A DNA stretch of 53,508 bases, taken from contig MU657309.1 in assembly GCA_026770575.1 (NCBI GenBank), forward strand, positions 31,861-85,368, in the 5' to 3' direction. Below, one piece after another: positions 19,483 to 29,554 of the stretch. This DNA comes from Pelagophyceae sp. CCMP2097. Its lineage: Eukaryota; Sar; Pelagophyceae. The stretch's first letter is position 1. Each line of letters starts with the position of its first letter. A program made the translations under genes and the position numbers. Under the pieces are notes generated by a model. The model ran no database searches. It was not told where the DNA came from and was given only the letters and a program-made list of their open reading frames with translations.

Positions 19483-20595
19483 ATGCGTCGGCGCCCGGCG
19501 AGCGAGGCGCGACGAGCCCGCGGGCCCTCCTCGGCGCCCCGAGATGTGCGTCGCGCCGCCGCGCCGGTCCTCCAAGTCTTTGAGCTGAGCGACGTCCTCG
19601 CGCTCATCCTGCGCCTGGCGGCCTCGACGAACGCGCTCTGCGTCGCGAAGCACGTCTCCCGAGCTGGGCGGGCCGTGGCGCCGGCCGTGCGCAGACTCGT
19701 CTGGAACGACCGGATCCTGAAGGGCACCGCGATCTTCAAGAGGCACACCGGCCTCGTCAGGAGCTGCGCGTTCTCGCCCGACGGCAAGCGCATCGTTACG
19801 GCGGGCACCGACTGGTCTGTGCGGCTCTGGGACGCCGAGACGGGCGCGCTGCTGACGATGCTCGAGGGGCACGCCAACGCCGTCCCGAGCTGCGCCTTCT
19901 CGCCCGACGGCACGCGCGTCGTGACGGCGAGCTTCGACAGCACGGCGCGGCTCTGGGACGCCGAGACGGGCGCGCTGCTGCTGGCGCTCGAAGGGCACAA
20001 CGGCCCCGTCACGAGCTGCGCCTTCTCGCCCAACGGCACTCGCGTCGTCACGGGGAGCCTCGACACGACGGCGTGTTTGTGGGACGTCGAGACAGGCGCG
20101 CTTCTCCTGACGCTCGCGGGAGACCTCAACGTCACGAGCTGCGCGTCCTCGCCCGACGGCACGCGCGTCGTGACGGCGAGCGGCAACAAGACGTGGATCT
20201 GGGACGCGGAGACGGGCGCGCTGCTGACAACGCTCGAGGAGCACAACGGCAACGTCTGGTGCTGTGCGTTTTCGCCCGACGGCGAGCACGTCGTGACGGC
20301 GAGCCACGATTATATGGCGCGGCTCTGGGACGCCGAGACAGGCGCGCTGCTGCTGACGCTCGAGGGGCACACCGACTGCGTCACCGGCTGCGCGTTCTCG
20401 CCCAACGGCAAGCGAGTCGCGATGGCGGGCAGCGACGAGACGGCGCGGCTCTGGGACGCCGAGACGGGCGCGCTGCAGAAAACGCTCGAAGGGCACACCG
20501 GCAGCGTCTTGTGCTGCGCGTTCTCGCCCGACGGCACGCGCGTCGCGACGGCGAGCGCAGACGGGACGGCGCGGCTCTGGGACGTCACGCTCTAA
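19483..20595 (+). CDS. F-box-like plus seven-blade WD40 protein, intact
   Basis: Single-exon frame of 370 aa from an ATG at 19483. After a basic N-terminus there is the F-box-like segment (FELSDVLALILRLAASTNAL, VRRLVWNDRILKGTAI), then exactly seven WD40 units (for example SCAFSPDGTRVVTASFDSTA with LWDAETGALL) closing with LWDVTL and TAA. It is the only copy of this family in the window that is complete in one frame, and serves as the reference for the others. Orientation is opposite to the two tandem copies at 15752-17809. Role: probable interaction scaffold, possibly an SCF-type adaptor. Confidence 0.88.
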   Translation: MRRRPASEARRARGPSSAPRDVRRAAAPVLQVFELSDVLALILRLAASTNALCVAKHVSRAGRAVAPAVRRLVWNDRILKGTAIFKRHTGLVRSCAFSPDGKRIVTAGTDWSVRLWDAETGALLTMLEGHANAVPSCAFSPDGTRVVTASFDSTARLWDAETGALLLALEGHNGPVTSCAFSPNGTRVVTGSLDTTACLWDVETGALLLTLAGDLNVTSCASSPDGTRVVTASGNKTWIWDAETGALLTTLEEHNGNVWCCAFSPDGEHVVTASHDYMARLWDAETGALLLTLEGHTDCVTGCAFSPNGKRVAMAGSDETARLWDAETGALQKTLEGHTGSVLCCAFSPDGTRVATASADGTARLWDVTL

Positions 20596-20665
20596 CGTAA
20601 CAGATCGACTCGAGTGGGATTCCGTCTTTCGGGTCGGAATCTCGACTCGTCGGACATGCTCGGGC

Positions 20666-20813
20666 GTGTGCTGCTTGGGCCGCTTGGGATGTGCCCACGC
20701 GTCACGATCCCTCGAACCCCCCGGCACGACGTCGACTGACGGGGCCTCTCGAGGCGAGGTCCTCGATTGTCGGCTCACGCGGTGCTCCGCAAACGAGGCT
20801 AGTCGTAGATACG
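20666..20813 (+). repeat. dispersed repeat, left flank of the RAP gene
   Basis: About 145 bp share high identity and orientation with 23142-23284 on the other side of the RRM/RAP gene (shared CACGTCACGATCC-type segment, CCCCCCGGCACG, GGCCTCTCGAG, GAGGTCCTCGAT and GTGCTCCGCAAACG). No terminal inverted repeats are seen. It could be a non-autonomous element or a solo terminal repeat. Confidence 0.75.
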
Positions 20814-21057
20814 CGTTGGGATCCCTACGGTATCCGATATGGCACCATGCGAGAGGGGCTCGTGCTTCTCGGTGCGGAATCCCACATGGCAAACCAGATG
20901 GGTCCTCATGAGGCGACGCGCCTCGCCGCGGCAGGGCCTCGAGCGCAAAATGCAAACGTTGCCGACGTCGACTGCATCCGAGTCGGAAGGTGACTGACCA
21001 CAGCACGGACGTGGGCCTTGCAAGGACGCAGAGGAATGTTTACGACGAGGCATCCTC

Positions 21058-22938
21058 TTATGCCTCGGGCATCTTGGTGCGCAAGTAATTGTCGCGGTCG
21101 GCACTCGATCCCAGCTCCATCCATTCAAAATAAGGCACGCGGACGAGCTTCCAGCCCAGCCTGCGGAGCAGCCGCTCCTTGGCCTTGGACTTGCCATCGA
21201 GCACGCGCCGACTGCCATCCGAGGCGTCCGCGAGATAATGCGTCGGGCCGTCGAACTCGACGGCGACCTTCGAAGCCGGGTGCGCCATGTCGAGGCTGAT
21301 GCCTTCGGCAGTGACGTGCTCGAAGTCGTGTTCCCAGCCAATGCAGGAGAGCGCCGTCGAGACATCGCGCTGTGATCGAGATGGGTTCAGCTCTAAGCGG
21401 AGATACACCGCGCGAAGCTCGGCCTCGTGCCGAATCAGAAGCAAAGTCAGTGGGTGCTGCGGGGCCTCCAGTCGGAGGTGCATCGAGACTTGGTGCAGCC
21501 GACACAGCCCGTCATGACAGAACTCGCCAATCTACGCTTCGATGCTCAAAGCCATCACCTCGGACAGCGCCGGCGCCGCGACGCCCGCCGTCGCATAAGC
21601 CCACGCAATGATTGTGAGCGCTTGCGGAGTGAACGTCGCAATCTTCTTTGGTGCCTCTGCAGCGACCGCCTCGAACAGCGCCGGCGCCGCGACGCCCGCC
21701 GTCGCATAAGCCCACACCGTGTTCGACAGCGCTTGCGGAGTGAACGTTCCAATCTTCTTTGATGCCTCTGCGGCGACCGCCTCAAACAGCGCCGGCGCCG
21801 CGACGCCCGCCGTCGCATAGGCCCAGACCGTGTTCGCGAGCGCTTGCGGAGTGAACGTCGCGATCTTCTTTGACGATTCTACCGCGATAGCCTGGAACAG
21901 CGCCGTCGCCACGACGCCCGCCGTCGCATAGACCCACACCATGTTCGCGAGGTCTTGCGGGTTGAACGTCGTGATCTTCTTTGACGATTCTACAGCGGCT
22001 GCCTCGAACAGCACCGGCGCCGCGATGCCCGCCGTCGCATAGGACCACACCGTGTTCGCGAGGTTTTGCGGTTTGAACGTCGCAATCTTCTTTGATGCCT
22101 CTGCGGCGACCGCCTCGAACATCGCCGGCGCCTCGACGTTGCCAATCTTGGCAATTCCCCAGCATGCATTCGAAAGTTCTCGAGATTCCCACTGTTTGGA
22201 ATCATTGATGATGCTCGACGTCGCGCGGTCTACCAATTTTTGCAGGAGCGGCGCAGATGACTTTTCGAAAGAACGGCTGAGGATTCCGAGGCGGTGGAGC
22301 GACGTGGCAAAGTTGACGCAGTTGAAATCGGCGCCCTTGTCCTCGAAGAGCGAAAGGATGTCGGCGGCGGTCTCGCTTGCGACGAGCTCCTTGTTGAGGG
22401 TTGCTGCCTTGCTGGACCGTCGTGGCTCTTTGGACTTTTTGAGAGCCGGCTTGTTGGACGTCGCGAGTTGCACTGCGATCTTGCGGCCGCCCACCATCGA
22501 ACCGTCCATCGCGCGGCGCAAGTAGTCGCACTCCGTCGCCTCGACGGTCACAAAGGCGAGTCCGCGCGACCGGCCCGTCTCGCGGTCGACGGGGACGCGG
22601 ACGTCGCCCACGGTGCACATGGGCTCGAACGCGCGGCGCACGTCGTCCGCCGTGGTGTCAAAGGGCAGGTTGCGCACGTACAGGTCGGCTTTGACCTTGA
22701 ACCCGAGGGCCGCACCCTCGCGAGCCATCGCCTGGAGGAGGACGAGGAGCGCGAGCCTCAGCGAGGACTCGGACTGCCAGACAGAACCTTTTCCAAAAAG
22801 GCACGACTGCGCGTGAACCAACGCGCCGTTCAGAAAGTCCCGGGACCGAATCGCGGACCTGCGCGGCGCCGCTGCGCAAACAGGGGAGGGCTGCTTACGA
22901 ACGCGAGAGACGGGCAGTCGCATCACAATGCAGCGCAT
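21058..22938 (-). CDS. RRM / helical-repeat / RAP-domain RNA-binding protein with an in-frame TAG
   Basis: ATG at 22938. After an N-terminal extension that may be an organelle leader comes an RRM (RNP2 LYVRNLPF, RNP1 RGLAFVTV). Six helical repeats of about 37 residues follow, each like ANTVWAYATAGVAAPALFEA then VAAEASKKIATFTPQ, resembling the octotricopeptide-type repeats of organellar RNA factors. The frame then meets TAG at 21532-21534, directly after SEVMALSIEA, and continues open in the same frame through LCRLHQV and a RAP domain (SLDMAHPASKVAVEFDGPTH, LLRRLGWKLVRVPYFEW) to TAA at 21058. A 27-36-nt intron over the stop, a true nonsense mutation or an error are all possible. Such proteins process or stabilise plastid or mitochondrial RNAs. 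Direct repeats flank the gene. Confidence 0.8.
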
Positions 22939-23141
22939 CTACCGTATCTATCAAAGATGAAGAGTCAACGGAGCTGGCTCGATCCCCGGGCCGCCGCCGC
23001 CGCCGCTAGGCGCGCCCCCCCGGCAGCGCCCGGTCACCCCGGGTACCACAAGGGTCACTCGCGCTTCGGTTTCTGTCAGCTCTTGTTTGTTCGTGACCTT
23101 GCACAAAAGCCGAGTCGACTGGGGGTCTCAGCGACGGCCGC

Positions 23142-23284
23142 GTGCTTGGGCCCTGCGACCACACGTCACGATCCCCTAGAGCCCCCCGGCACGCCCGCGA
23201 GACGTCGTCCGACCGGGCCTCTCGAGCCGAGGTCCTCGATCGTCGGCGCACGCAGTGCTCCGCAAACGCGGCTGGTCGTGCACA
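23142..23284 (+). repeat. dispersed repeat, right flank of the RAP gene
   Basis: Second copy of the repeat at 20666-20813, same orientation. The rest of 22939-23578 has no supported gene; a long plus-strand frame crossing it is antisense to the RAP gene and repeat-derived. Confidence 0.75.
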
Positions 23285-23578
23285 CAAACCGTGTTACGCG
23301 AGCACGGCGCGCTGCAAGCGCGGCTTCACGTGGTTTCGGCCCTTGTCGAGCGAGGTGCCCGCCGGCGAGGTGCCCTGCCTGTAGGCGGCGAGGAGAGAAG
23401 CTTGACCCCTTTGCGCTTGCAGAGCCTCGGCGTCGATCCTCCGCCGCCGCTCGTCCGTCTCGGGCCCAACCGCGGGCGAAAGCGAGGCGACGAGGTGCTG
23501 CAATTCGCCGGCCGTTGGCGGCGACTTGGCGAGGTGCGGCCTACGAAGCGGGTTTCCTAGACCCCAAGGTGTTGTTGA

Positions 23579-25321
23579 CTACGAAGCGATCCGCGGCCGA
23601 ATGCGCACGCACGCGCCGACGTAGAGCGACTTCAACAAGTAGCCCCAGGGCACGGCGTCGGCACATGCGACGACCTCGACGGTGTGCTGCCGCCGGTCCT
23701 GCTTTTGCAGAGGGATAATGAGGTCCATCGGCGGGCCTTTTGGGGGTATGTGCCTTGAGACGAGCTTCTCCCCGTTCATGTAAACGTCCACGGCGCAGGG
23801 CCCATCCTAGGGGCCTTGGTCACGGGAGCGCGGGGGACGATGGACGTACGGTCCAAGGACTTTGGAAGTCGCGGAGGCGGAGCTCCAACGGCCCGTCTTC
23901 TGTCAACTCAAACTCAAATTTCACGGTTGAAGGAAGTTCCGGGTGCAAGAAGCGCCAGCCGTGCAAAGCGGCGTCGAAGGCGCATCCGGTGGTGTGGACG
24001 CGGCAGCGGCCTTTGAGGGTCAAGATTTCTGTCGTCAGCTCTACAAACACCTATCGCATCACAATCACAATCTCAACTCAAGAAAAACTTATCGAGTCCG
24101 TTCGACACCGACCTCTCTCAGTCCGACAAAGACCTCTCTCGCGATGGCATTTTGGAATCCAGCAAGGCCACCCTGGGATGACCGCGTCGACGCCGGTGCG
24201 TACGGTCGCGGCGGCGTCCCTGAGCTTGTGCCCCGAATGCTCCACTCTTTTCTTCGACCGCGCATCGACTTTTCGATTTCGAGGCGTCTTCGGCAGCGCC
24301 AATTCCTCGAAGACGTCTGCGTACGAGGCGACTTCGCCCGTGGCCGCGATCTTGGAGTCTTTGCTTCTCTTGACACCCATAAGCATCGACACGAGATCGA
24401 ACAGCGAGACCTTGCCCACGTTCATCTTCGCGCGCATGACCTAGACCTGCAATGCCGCAAACGCCAAAGGCCAACAAGCCGAAGAACAGTCTGGACCACC
24501 TCCCAACTTGCCGAAGAAGACTTACCAGCTTCCCAAAGAACCCCGCTCTTTCCCGGCTCGATTTCGCCGCCGCCTCGCCGCGCCGAAGGCGCTCCTCGTT
24601 GACAAAGTCGTTGAACTTGTCCTCTGCCTATTGGAACGAGCGTGCGTCGTCGAGATTCCTCGCAAGAACTCTGAGAAGTTTGGCTTCCTCCGCCGCCAAA
24701 GCACCTGCTTCCTCCACAGCGCGGCTCTTAGGATGTTGAAGCGCGTCTTGCCGTTGACGATGAGCTTCTCCAGCTGGCCGCGGAGGCTTTGGAGGAGGGC
24801 CGCATCGGAAGAGTCCTGCCTGCGTGTGCACGAGTGACTGGCGCGACGGACGCGACTCCCGCGCTACGGCATCGTCTAGAGCGCGCTTCCGGCCTCCACG
24901 CCTCTCCCGGGCTTGGTTCGAGCTCTGCCTCTGGGGTCCCCGGCCTTGCTGTCTCCGGTCCTCGACGTTCCGGGTTGCGCCCGACGCCGCGTCGAGACTG
25001 CGAAGGCCGGCACGCTCGGCACTTGCAGAAGAGCGCGAACAGGCCCATCCCGCGGGGCGACCCGCGGGGCCTCGGCCGACGGGACTGCGCCGCCGATCTT
25101 GCGGCGCCAACCCCCAACGCGCTCGTCGCCAAAATTAGCGATTGTCCGAGTCGGAGTCGTGCCGACGAGTCGCCCGGGTGCGTGCACGCCGGGAGCGCAG
25201 GCTTCTGCAGCGTCGCGGGCCGTCGGGAGCGCCGCGCTGAAGAACGTCCTCGAGGGCCGCGGGCGACAAAACATCGAACGATTCGTCGTACGTACAATTG
25301 TGCGGATCCAGGTCCGATTCC
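23579..25321 (-). CDS. unrecognised multi-exon coiled-coil protein with a beta-rich C-terminus
   Basis: I do not recognise the family. Exons supported by splice signals and coherent sequence run from right to left: about 25321 (ESDLDPHNCTYDESFDVLSP, after a TAG acceptor); about 24820-24714 (LRGQLEKLIVNGKTRFNIL); 24625-24530 (AEDKFNDFVNEERLRRGEA, donor GTAAGT); about 24443-24190 (VGKVSLFDLVSMLMGVKRSK); 24055-23848 (HTTGCAFDAALHGWRFLHPE, donor GTACGT); and 23811-23579 (DVYMNGEKLVSRHIPPKGPP to RIRPRIAS). The first part is rich in charged heptad-like helix. The last two exons look like a beta-sandwich. The N-terminal exon, the joins between 24820 and 25230, and the donor near 24190 remain unresolved. 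No function is offered. Confidence 0.5.
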
Positions 25322-25589
25322 TACATGTATCAGTTTCAAGATATCAACCTTCGATCAACCTGTCATCCACCTGTGCAAGCTTCGATCGCGGCGGCGGGTC
25401 CTCGGTCGCCCGCCCCCCGATGCGTGCGAGAGGGCCGCGGCTGGCAGAGGCGCGCCTGGGGCGGCGCGCTCTGCGGTCCCCGAGGCGCACAGAGGCACGA
25501 ACTATGACGGTCATTAATGGGGGGCGTCCCCGAGGTTGATGGCCGCCGGTCGCTCGAGCTGCCGGGCGGTTGAGGATGCGCCGGCGCAG

Positions 25590-26545
25590 TCACGCCGGTT
25601 GGCCCGGGTGCGCTGCGAGCCACGCCGCAAGCTGTTCGATGCGGGCCGCCGCGTCGGGGTGCCCCTTGGCCGCGGCGCGCTTGTAGAGGCGAAGCGCTTC
25701 GTTAAGGTTCTGCGGCGCGCCGTAGCCGTTTCCGTGACATACGCCGAGGTTGAAGAGTGCGCCTGCGTCGCCCTGCGCCGCGGCGAGCTGCCACCACCGC
25801 ACGGCTTCCTCGTGCGACTGGGCCACGCCCTCGCCGTTGAAGAAATTCGCGCCGAAATTGTATTGCGCGGTAGGAAATCCTTGCTCCGCTGCGCGTCGGT
25901 ACCACTGCGCGGAAGCCTTGGGGTCATCTCGACGCCTTGCCCTCGACCGTAACAAGTCGCCAGATTAGACTGTGCTTCTGCATGGCCTTGCGCCGCAGCG
26001 CGCTCGTAAAGCTGGAACGCCCGCTTTAAATTCTGCTGGAGCCCCATGGCACCATCAAAGTACTTGGTTCCAAGCACGACCTGCGCCTCGGCGTTGCCCT
26101 TGTCCACGTGCTTCTGCAGCCGGCGCACCCACTCGGCGTCCGACTTGTAGGGCGGCGCTCGACAGAGCGGGCACCGCAAGTCGTGCTGCCGGCACTTGAC
26201 GTTGCAGCCCGTGCAGATCTTCGTGCAGCAGCAGTCGTAGAATGTTTGTCTATCACCTTCGACTGGAAGCACGTCCAGGCAGATGGCGCAAGTGCCGCGC
26301 CAGTCCGGCACGTCGTCGCTCGGCGCGCTGGCCTCTGCCGTCGTTTCCGCCCAAACAGCCGATAAGCGCGCCTTGGCGCCGTCCGCCAGCGCGACATCCG
26401 CGACGATGGCCGGCTCCTCCTTTGGCTTCTTCTCCGGCATGAGCTCGTCGAGGAGGCGGTCCTGGAAGTCGGAAGAAAACGCCGCGCAGCGGCCAACCGT
26501 TACTGATGCCGGTTTGTATTTGCGGTGACTGAGAACGGTTTGCAT
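25590..26545 (-). pseudogene. RING/Sel1-repeat gene, 5' end replaced by a transposon, one frameshift
   Basis: Related to the MYND/RING/Sel1 gene at 48788. The frame opens with an ATG at 26545 inside the foldback element; its first 26 codons (MQTVLSHRKYKPASVTVG...) are element sequence fused to FQDRLLDELMPEKKPKEEP. The MYND finger that precedes this in the 48788 copy is gone. A RING-like cluster follows (CAICLDVLP, CCCTKICTGC, CPLCRAPPY), then Sel1 repeats. At about 25925 one base is missing relative to the paralogues (GAGATG followed by ACC rather than GAC), and the remaining Sel1 units continue in another frame to TGA at 25590. RING/Sel1 proteins are typical of protein quality-control adaptors. 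Whether the fused ATG is used is unknown. Confidence 0.75.
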
Positions 26546-27291
26546 TCTAGTGCAATTGGCTTAGGAGGCCCGAGGGCCACACGTCAATCTTCTAAAATTT
26601 AAAATTAATTTTTTTGACCGACTCCGCATCGGGTAGCCGTTTTTGAATTTGACATTTTTCACAGCTGTTGTTGGAAATTATTAAATAAGTGCTCTTAAAG
26701 CCAGCCATTTTTTGAAAATGGTGAAATTGTTAGAAAATGCAATTACTAAAAAAATATTGCGGCTGAAAATGGTAATTGCAACAACAAAGTAGCTTCAACG
26801 GACGGCGATGCAGCGGCTGCGTCACAGCGAAACAGACCAGCATTAGTAACGGGTCAAGGCACAACGACAGCTATGCATAGGCACGATCGATATTTGCCGG
26901 GATTTTTGCCGAAACGATAATCGGCGATATTTCATCGACATTTGCCGGGATTACCGGGAAAATCGTCGTTATTTGCTAGACTCAACACAATCTGACGCTC
27001 GCAAATACCATGTTTTTCGTCATTTCGCAATTTAATATCTCAATAAAGGCATATTTAAGATTTAATTAAATCTTATTTACGTTTGTTTTAACATATTTCT
27101 CAATAAAGATTTTATAAAATCTTAATTTTGCCTTTATTGAGATATTTAAGTGTAAAAAAGTCGATAATCGTCGATTCCCAGTCGATATTTGCCGGGATTC
27201 CTGTCGATAGTATCGACCGATATTTGCCGGAAAAGCCATCCATAGGCGTCGTTGTGCCTTGTAACGGGTGGCCGCTGCGCGGCGTTTTCTT
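26474..27291. mobile_element. foldback/MITE-like element, copy B, split by a second transposon
   Basis: Second copy of the 400-bp element at 742-1141, with the same TIRs (left AAGAAAACGCCGCGCAGCGG; right end GGCCGCTGCGCGGCGTTTTC plus TT). Removing the 407-bp insert at 26855-27261 and one copy of its 8-bp duplication leaves about 403 bp, matching copy A. The left end forms the 5' end of the broken RING/Sel1 gene. The right end lies about 45 bp from the stop of the WD40 gene at 27337. Confidence 0.85.
26855..27261. mobile_element. hAT-like MITE with perfect 14-bp TIRs and 8-bp target duplication
   Basis: A 407-bp AT-rich element starts CAAGGCACAACGAC and ends GTCGTTGTGCCTTG, exact inverted repeats. 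It is flanked on both sides by TAACGGGT (26847-26854 and 27262-27269). An 8-bp duplication and a YARNG-type end are hallmarks of hAT elements. Inside, CGATATTTGCCGGGATT-like motifs recur near both ends, and a 17-bp exact inverted repeat lies at 27035-27051 and 27129-27145 (ATATCTCAATAAAGGCA). There is no coding capacity, so it is non-autonomous. The pre-insertion site is preserved in the paralogous element at 1112-1119. Confidence 0.92.
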
Positions 27292-27336
27292 ACGGCACCG
27301 GCCACGCGTCGAGGGACCGACGGCGCGTCTTCCACG

Positions 27337-29457
27337 TCAGGCACCGCTCTGCTCCGACGCGCTGTGCGCTTGTGCGTTTCCCCAGAGCGGCGACCTCGGC
27401 CACAGGTGCACCGCGTGGTCGTCGCTGCACACGGCGACGGTGCCGCCGTCGGGCGAGAACTCGACGTCGCGGACCCACTGGCCGCCCGCGTCCTGCCACA
27501 AACAGCGTCGTCCGAGGCGGCAAAGGCAGCCGCGGGGCAGCCAGGCGCAAGGAACCCCGCGTGCTCTCAAAGGCCCTTTCCGGTGGCGTCTCTCGCGCGG
27601 CAGCTTTTGCGAACGTTGCCGGACGTACGTCCTCGTGCTCGGCGCCGATGTAGAGCGTGTCGACCTGCGCCTTTGACGCTACGTCGAACAGCGCCACGCG
27701 GCACTTCCACCCGCCGCACGCGACGAGGTCCGACCTGGTTCGGATCGTCCACGCCTCAGTCGCAGTGCCTCGGATGCGCACCTCGGCGAGAAAGCCACGG
27801 CGTGGAGCCGGTCCGGGAGTTCGAAGACGTGCACCTTTCCCCCCGTCACCGCATCCCACAGCGTCACGTGCCGCTACGACGCGGCGTCGGACGCGTAACG
27901 ACGACAGTTGGAAAAACGTCGGAAAAAGCCTCCAAAGGAAACTCACGGCCCAGTCCGCCGACGCCAGCAGCTTCCCGTCGGGCGAGAACGCGAGGGCGAG
28001 GCAGTCCGCGGCGGCGTTGCCCAGCCCGCTTCGCCAGGCGAGGGACTCCTCGGAGGGTTTTTCCGAGGCTGCAGGGTCCGTCCTACAAGCAAAGGATCAA
28101 TACCTCGACGCATTTGGATGCCCCGGGCCGGCGTCGTGGGGCGCACCGCCAGACGCTCACGGCGGCGTCGAAGCCGCCCGAGGCGAGCATGGTCCCTATT
28201 TTGCGTCAAAAGGCGGTCCCTTTGGCCGTCGGTCATCGACGGGCGAAAGCCAGATTCGTCGGGGCGCGCACCGTCCGGCCCCCAGGCGAGTGCTTTGACG
28301 ACGCCCATTGCGGCGAGCGTCGTGACGAGGTGGCCTTTTTTCGCGTCCCAGACCGTGATCTTCTTGGCAAAGCAGCCGCAGACGAGCATGTCTGCGGTCC
28401 TCGAGAACGCAACCGCGTACCTACAAATGTCGGATGGTGTTCACGTAGCCAACAAGCGCGGCACGCATCTCGCGAGGTTTCCTGATCGCCCGCCTTGAAG
28501 ACCCGCGAGGGCCCTTCTCGCGCGTTTCGCGCGTTTGCGTTTCGGCGGTCCGACCCACTTACACGACACCTTCGTGCTTCAGATCCTCGCCGAAGAGATC
28601 CTCGCCCGAGGCGTAGTCGTAGACGCGCGCCGTATTGTCCAGCATGCCGCCGCACGCGATCAACCCCTAAAAAAAAGTCACTGAAAACGGCGGCCCGCCC
28701 ACTGCAACAAAGGCCTTCCGTCGGACGAGGGGCCTTTCGAGGCGGCCCCTCCGTCGGACGCGCGAGGACGCACCCCGTCGGATGACCAGTCGATGGTCCT
28801 AAAGCGAAAACGGTGAAACGAGTCAGGCGCCGGCTCCCGCGAGACGCCACGCCACGACCATCATCCACTGCAAGCCCCGCCATTCGGGTGCGAACCCGGG
28901 CCCCGGTCGACGCGCGTGCGCCGCACGCACTCGATGTAGTCGTCTACGCAGATCGTGAGGACCTACAATTGTCGTCTTGCACGTTCTTGCAGACTAGCGC
29001 GCTCGTGCGCGAGTCTTCCAGGCGGCGGTCCTCCGTACGTTCTTCAGGTCGGGCAGGCGCCAGAACTGGAGGCGCTTGTCGTAGCCGGCGCTGGCGAGGA
29101 TCGTGCCGTCGGGGCGGTAGCGCACGGTCTTGACCTCGTGGGAGTGCCTACGCGCCCCGAGAATCCCAACCCTGGTCCCTCGAAGACCCCCAAAACGCTT
29201 TTCAAAGGTTTACGGTCCGAGTCGCACGAGGGAGACTTTCCTCGACCCCGAAGCCATCCGAGGCCTGCGCGACGCCCGCGGCGGGGTCGCGCGTGTGACT
29301 CTCGCCAACCGTTTGTTCCATCAGCGCCTGCTCCAGCAACTCTCAAACAGACGCCGGTCGCTCGCCGCAGCTGCCCGGTGTGCCTCGGCTCCAGCGGCTT
29401 GCCCACGGGCGCCTCGAGCGGCGGCGCCGCGCCGTAGGTGGTGCCCCAGTTCGCCAT
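27337..29457 (-). CDS. ten-exon WD40 protein
   Basis: Exons: 29457-29366, 29147-29039, 28962-28927, 28666-28563, 28420-28272, 28195-28147, 28082-27947, 27873-27782, 27734-27629 and 27492-27337. The phases close, giving 342 aa starting MANWGTTYGAAPPLEAPVGK. It is a continuous propeller: VKTVRYRPDGTILASAGYDK, LIACGGMLDNTARVYDYASG, LVCGCFAKKITVWDAKKGHL, TMLASGGFDAAVSVWR, LALAFSPDGKLLASADWA, HVTLWDAVTGGKVHVFEL, LVACGGWKCRVALFDVASK, VEFSPDGGTVAVCSDDHAVH. Intron 1 appears to use a GC donor (GCGAGC). Four other introns begin GTGCG. Unlike the intronless WD40 family in this window it has divergent blades and many introns, so it is an older gene. Likely a complex scaffold; partner unknown. Head-to-head with the L7Ae-like gene, about 97 bp apart. 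Confidence 0.85.
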
Positions 29458-29554
29458 GAAACTTTCCCGCGATCGCCTAAACGCCAGTGAGTAAACGTTT
29501 AGCGACAACTTTTACGAGATCTCGATCGGCGCGTCGCACGCCCCCTCTCGCGAC

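Noticed and set aside
22294..23718. A 474-codon plus-strand frame
   Set aside because: It is antisense to the well-supported RRM/RAP gene for most of its length and then runs into the dispersed repeat.
24628..24720. An in-frame TAG in the unrecognised gene (RSFQ*AEDKF)
   Set aside because: A normal intron (donor CAG-GTGCTTTGG, acceptor AATAG-GCAGAG, phase 0) removes it and gives a continuous helix, so it is not evidence for recoding.
26856..27261. The hAT-like MITE as an introner, i.e. a spliced intron
   Set aside because: It lies between genes, its ends are CAAGG...CCTTG without GT/GC donor and AG acceptor at the borders, and nothing would be joined by its removal.
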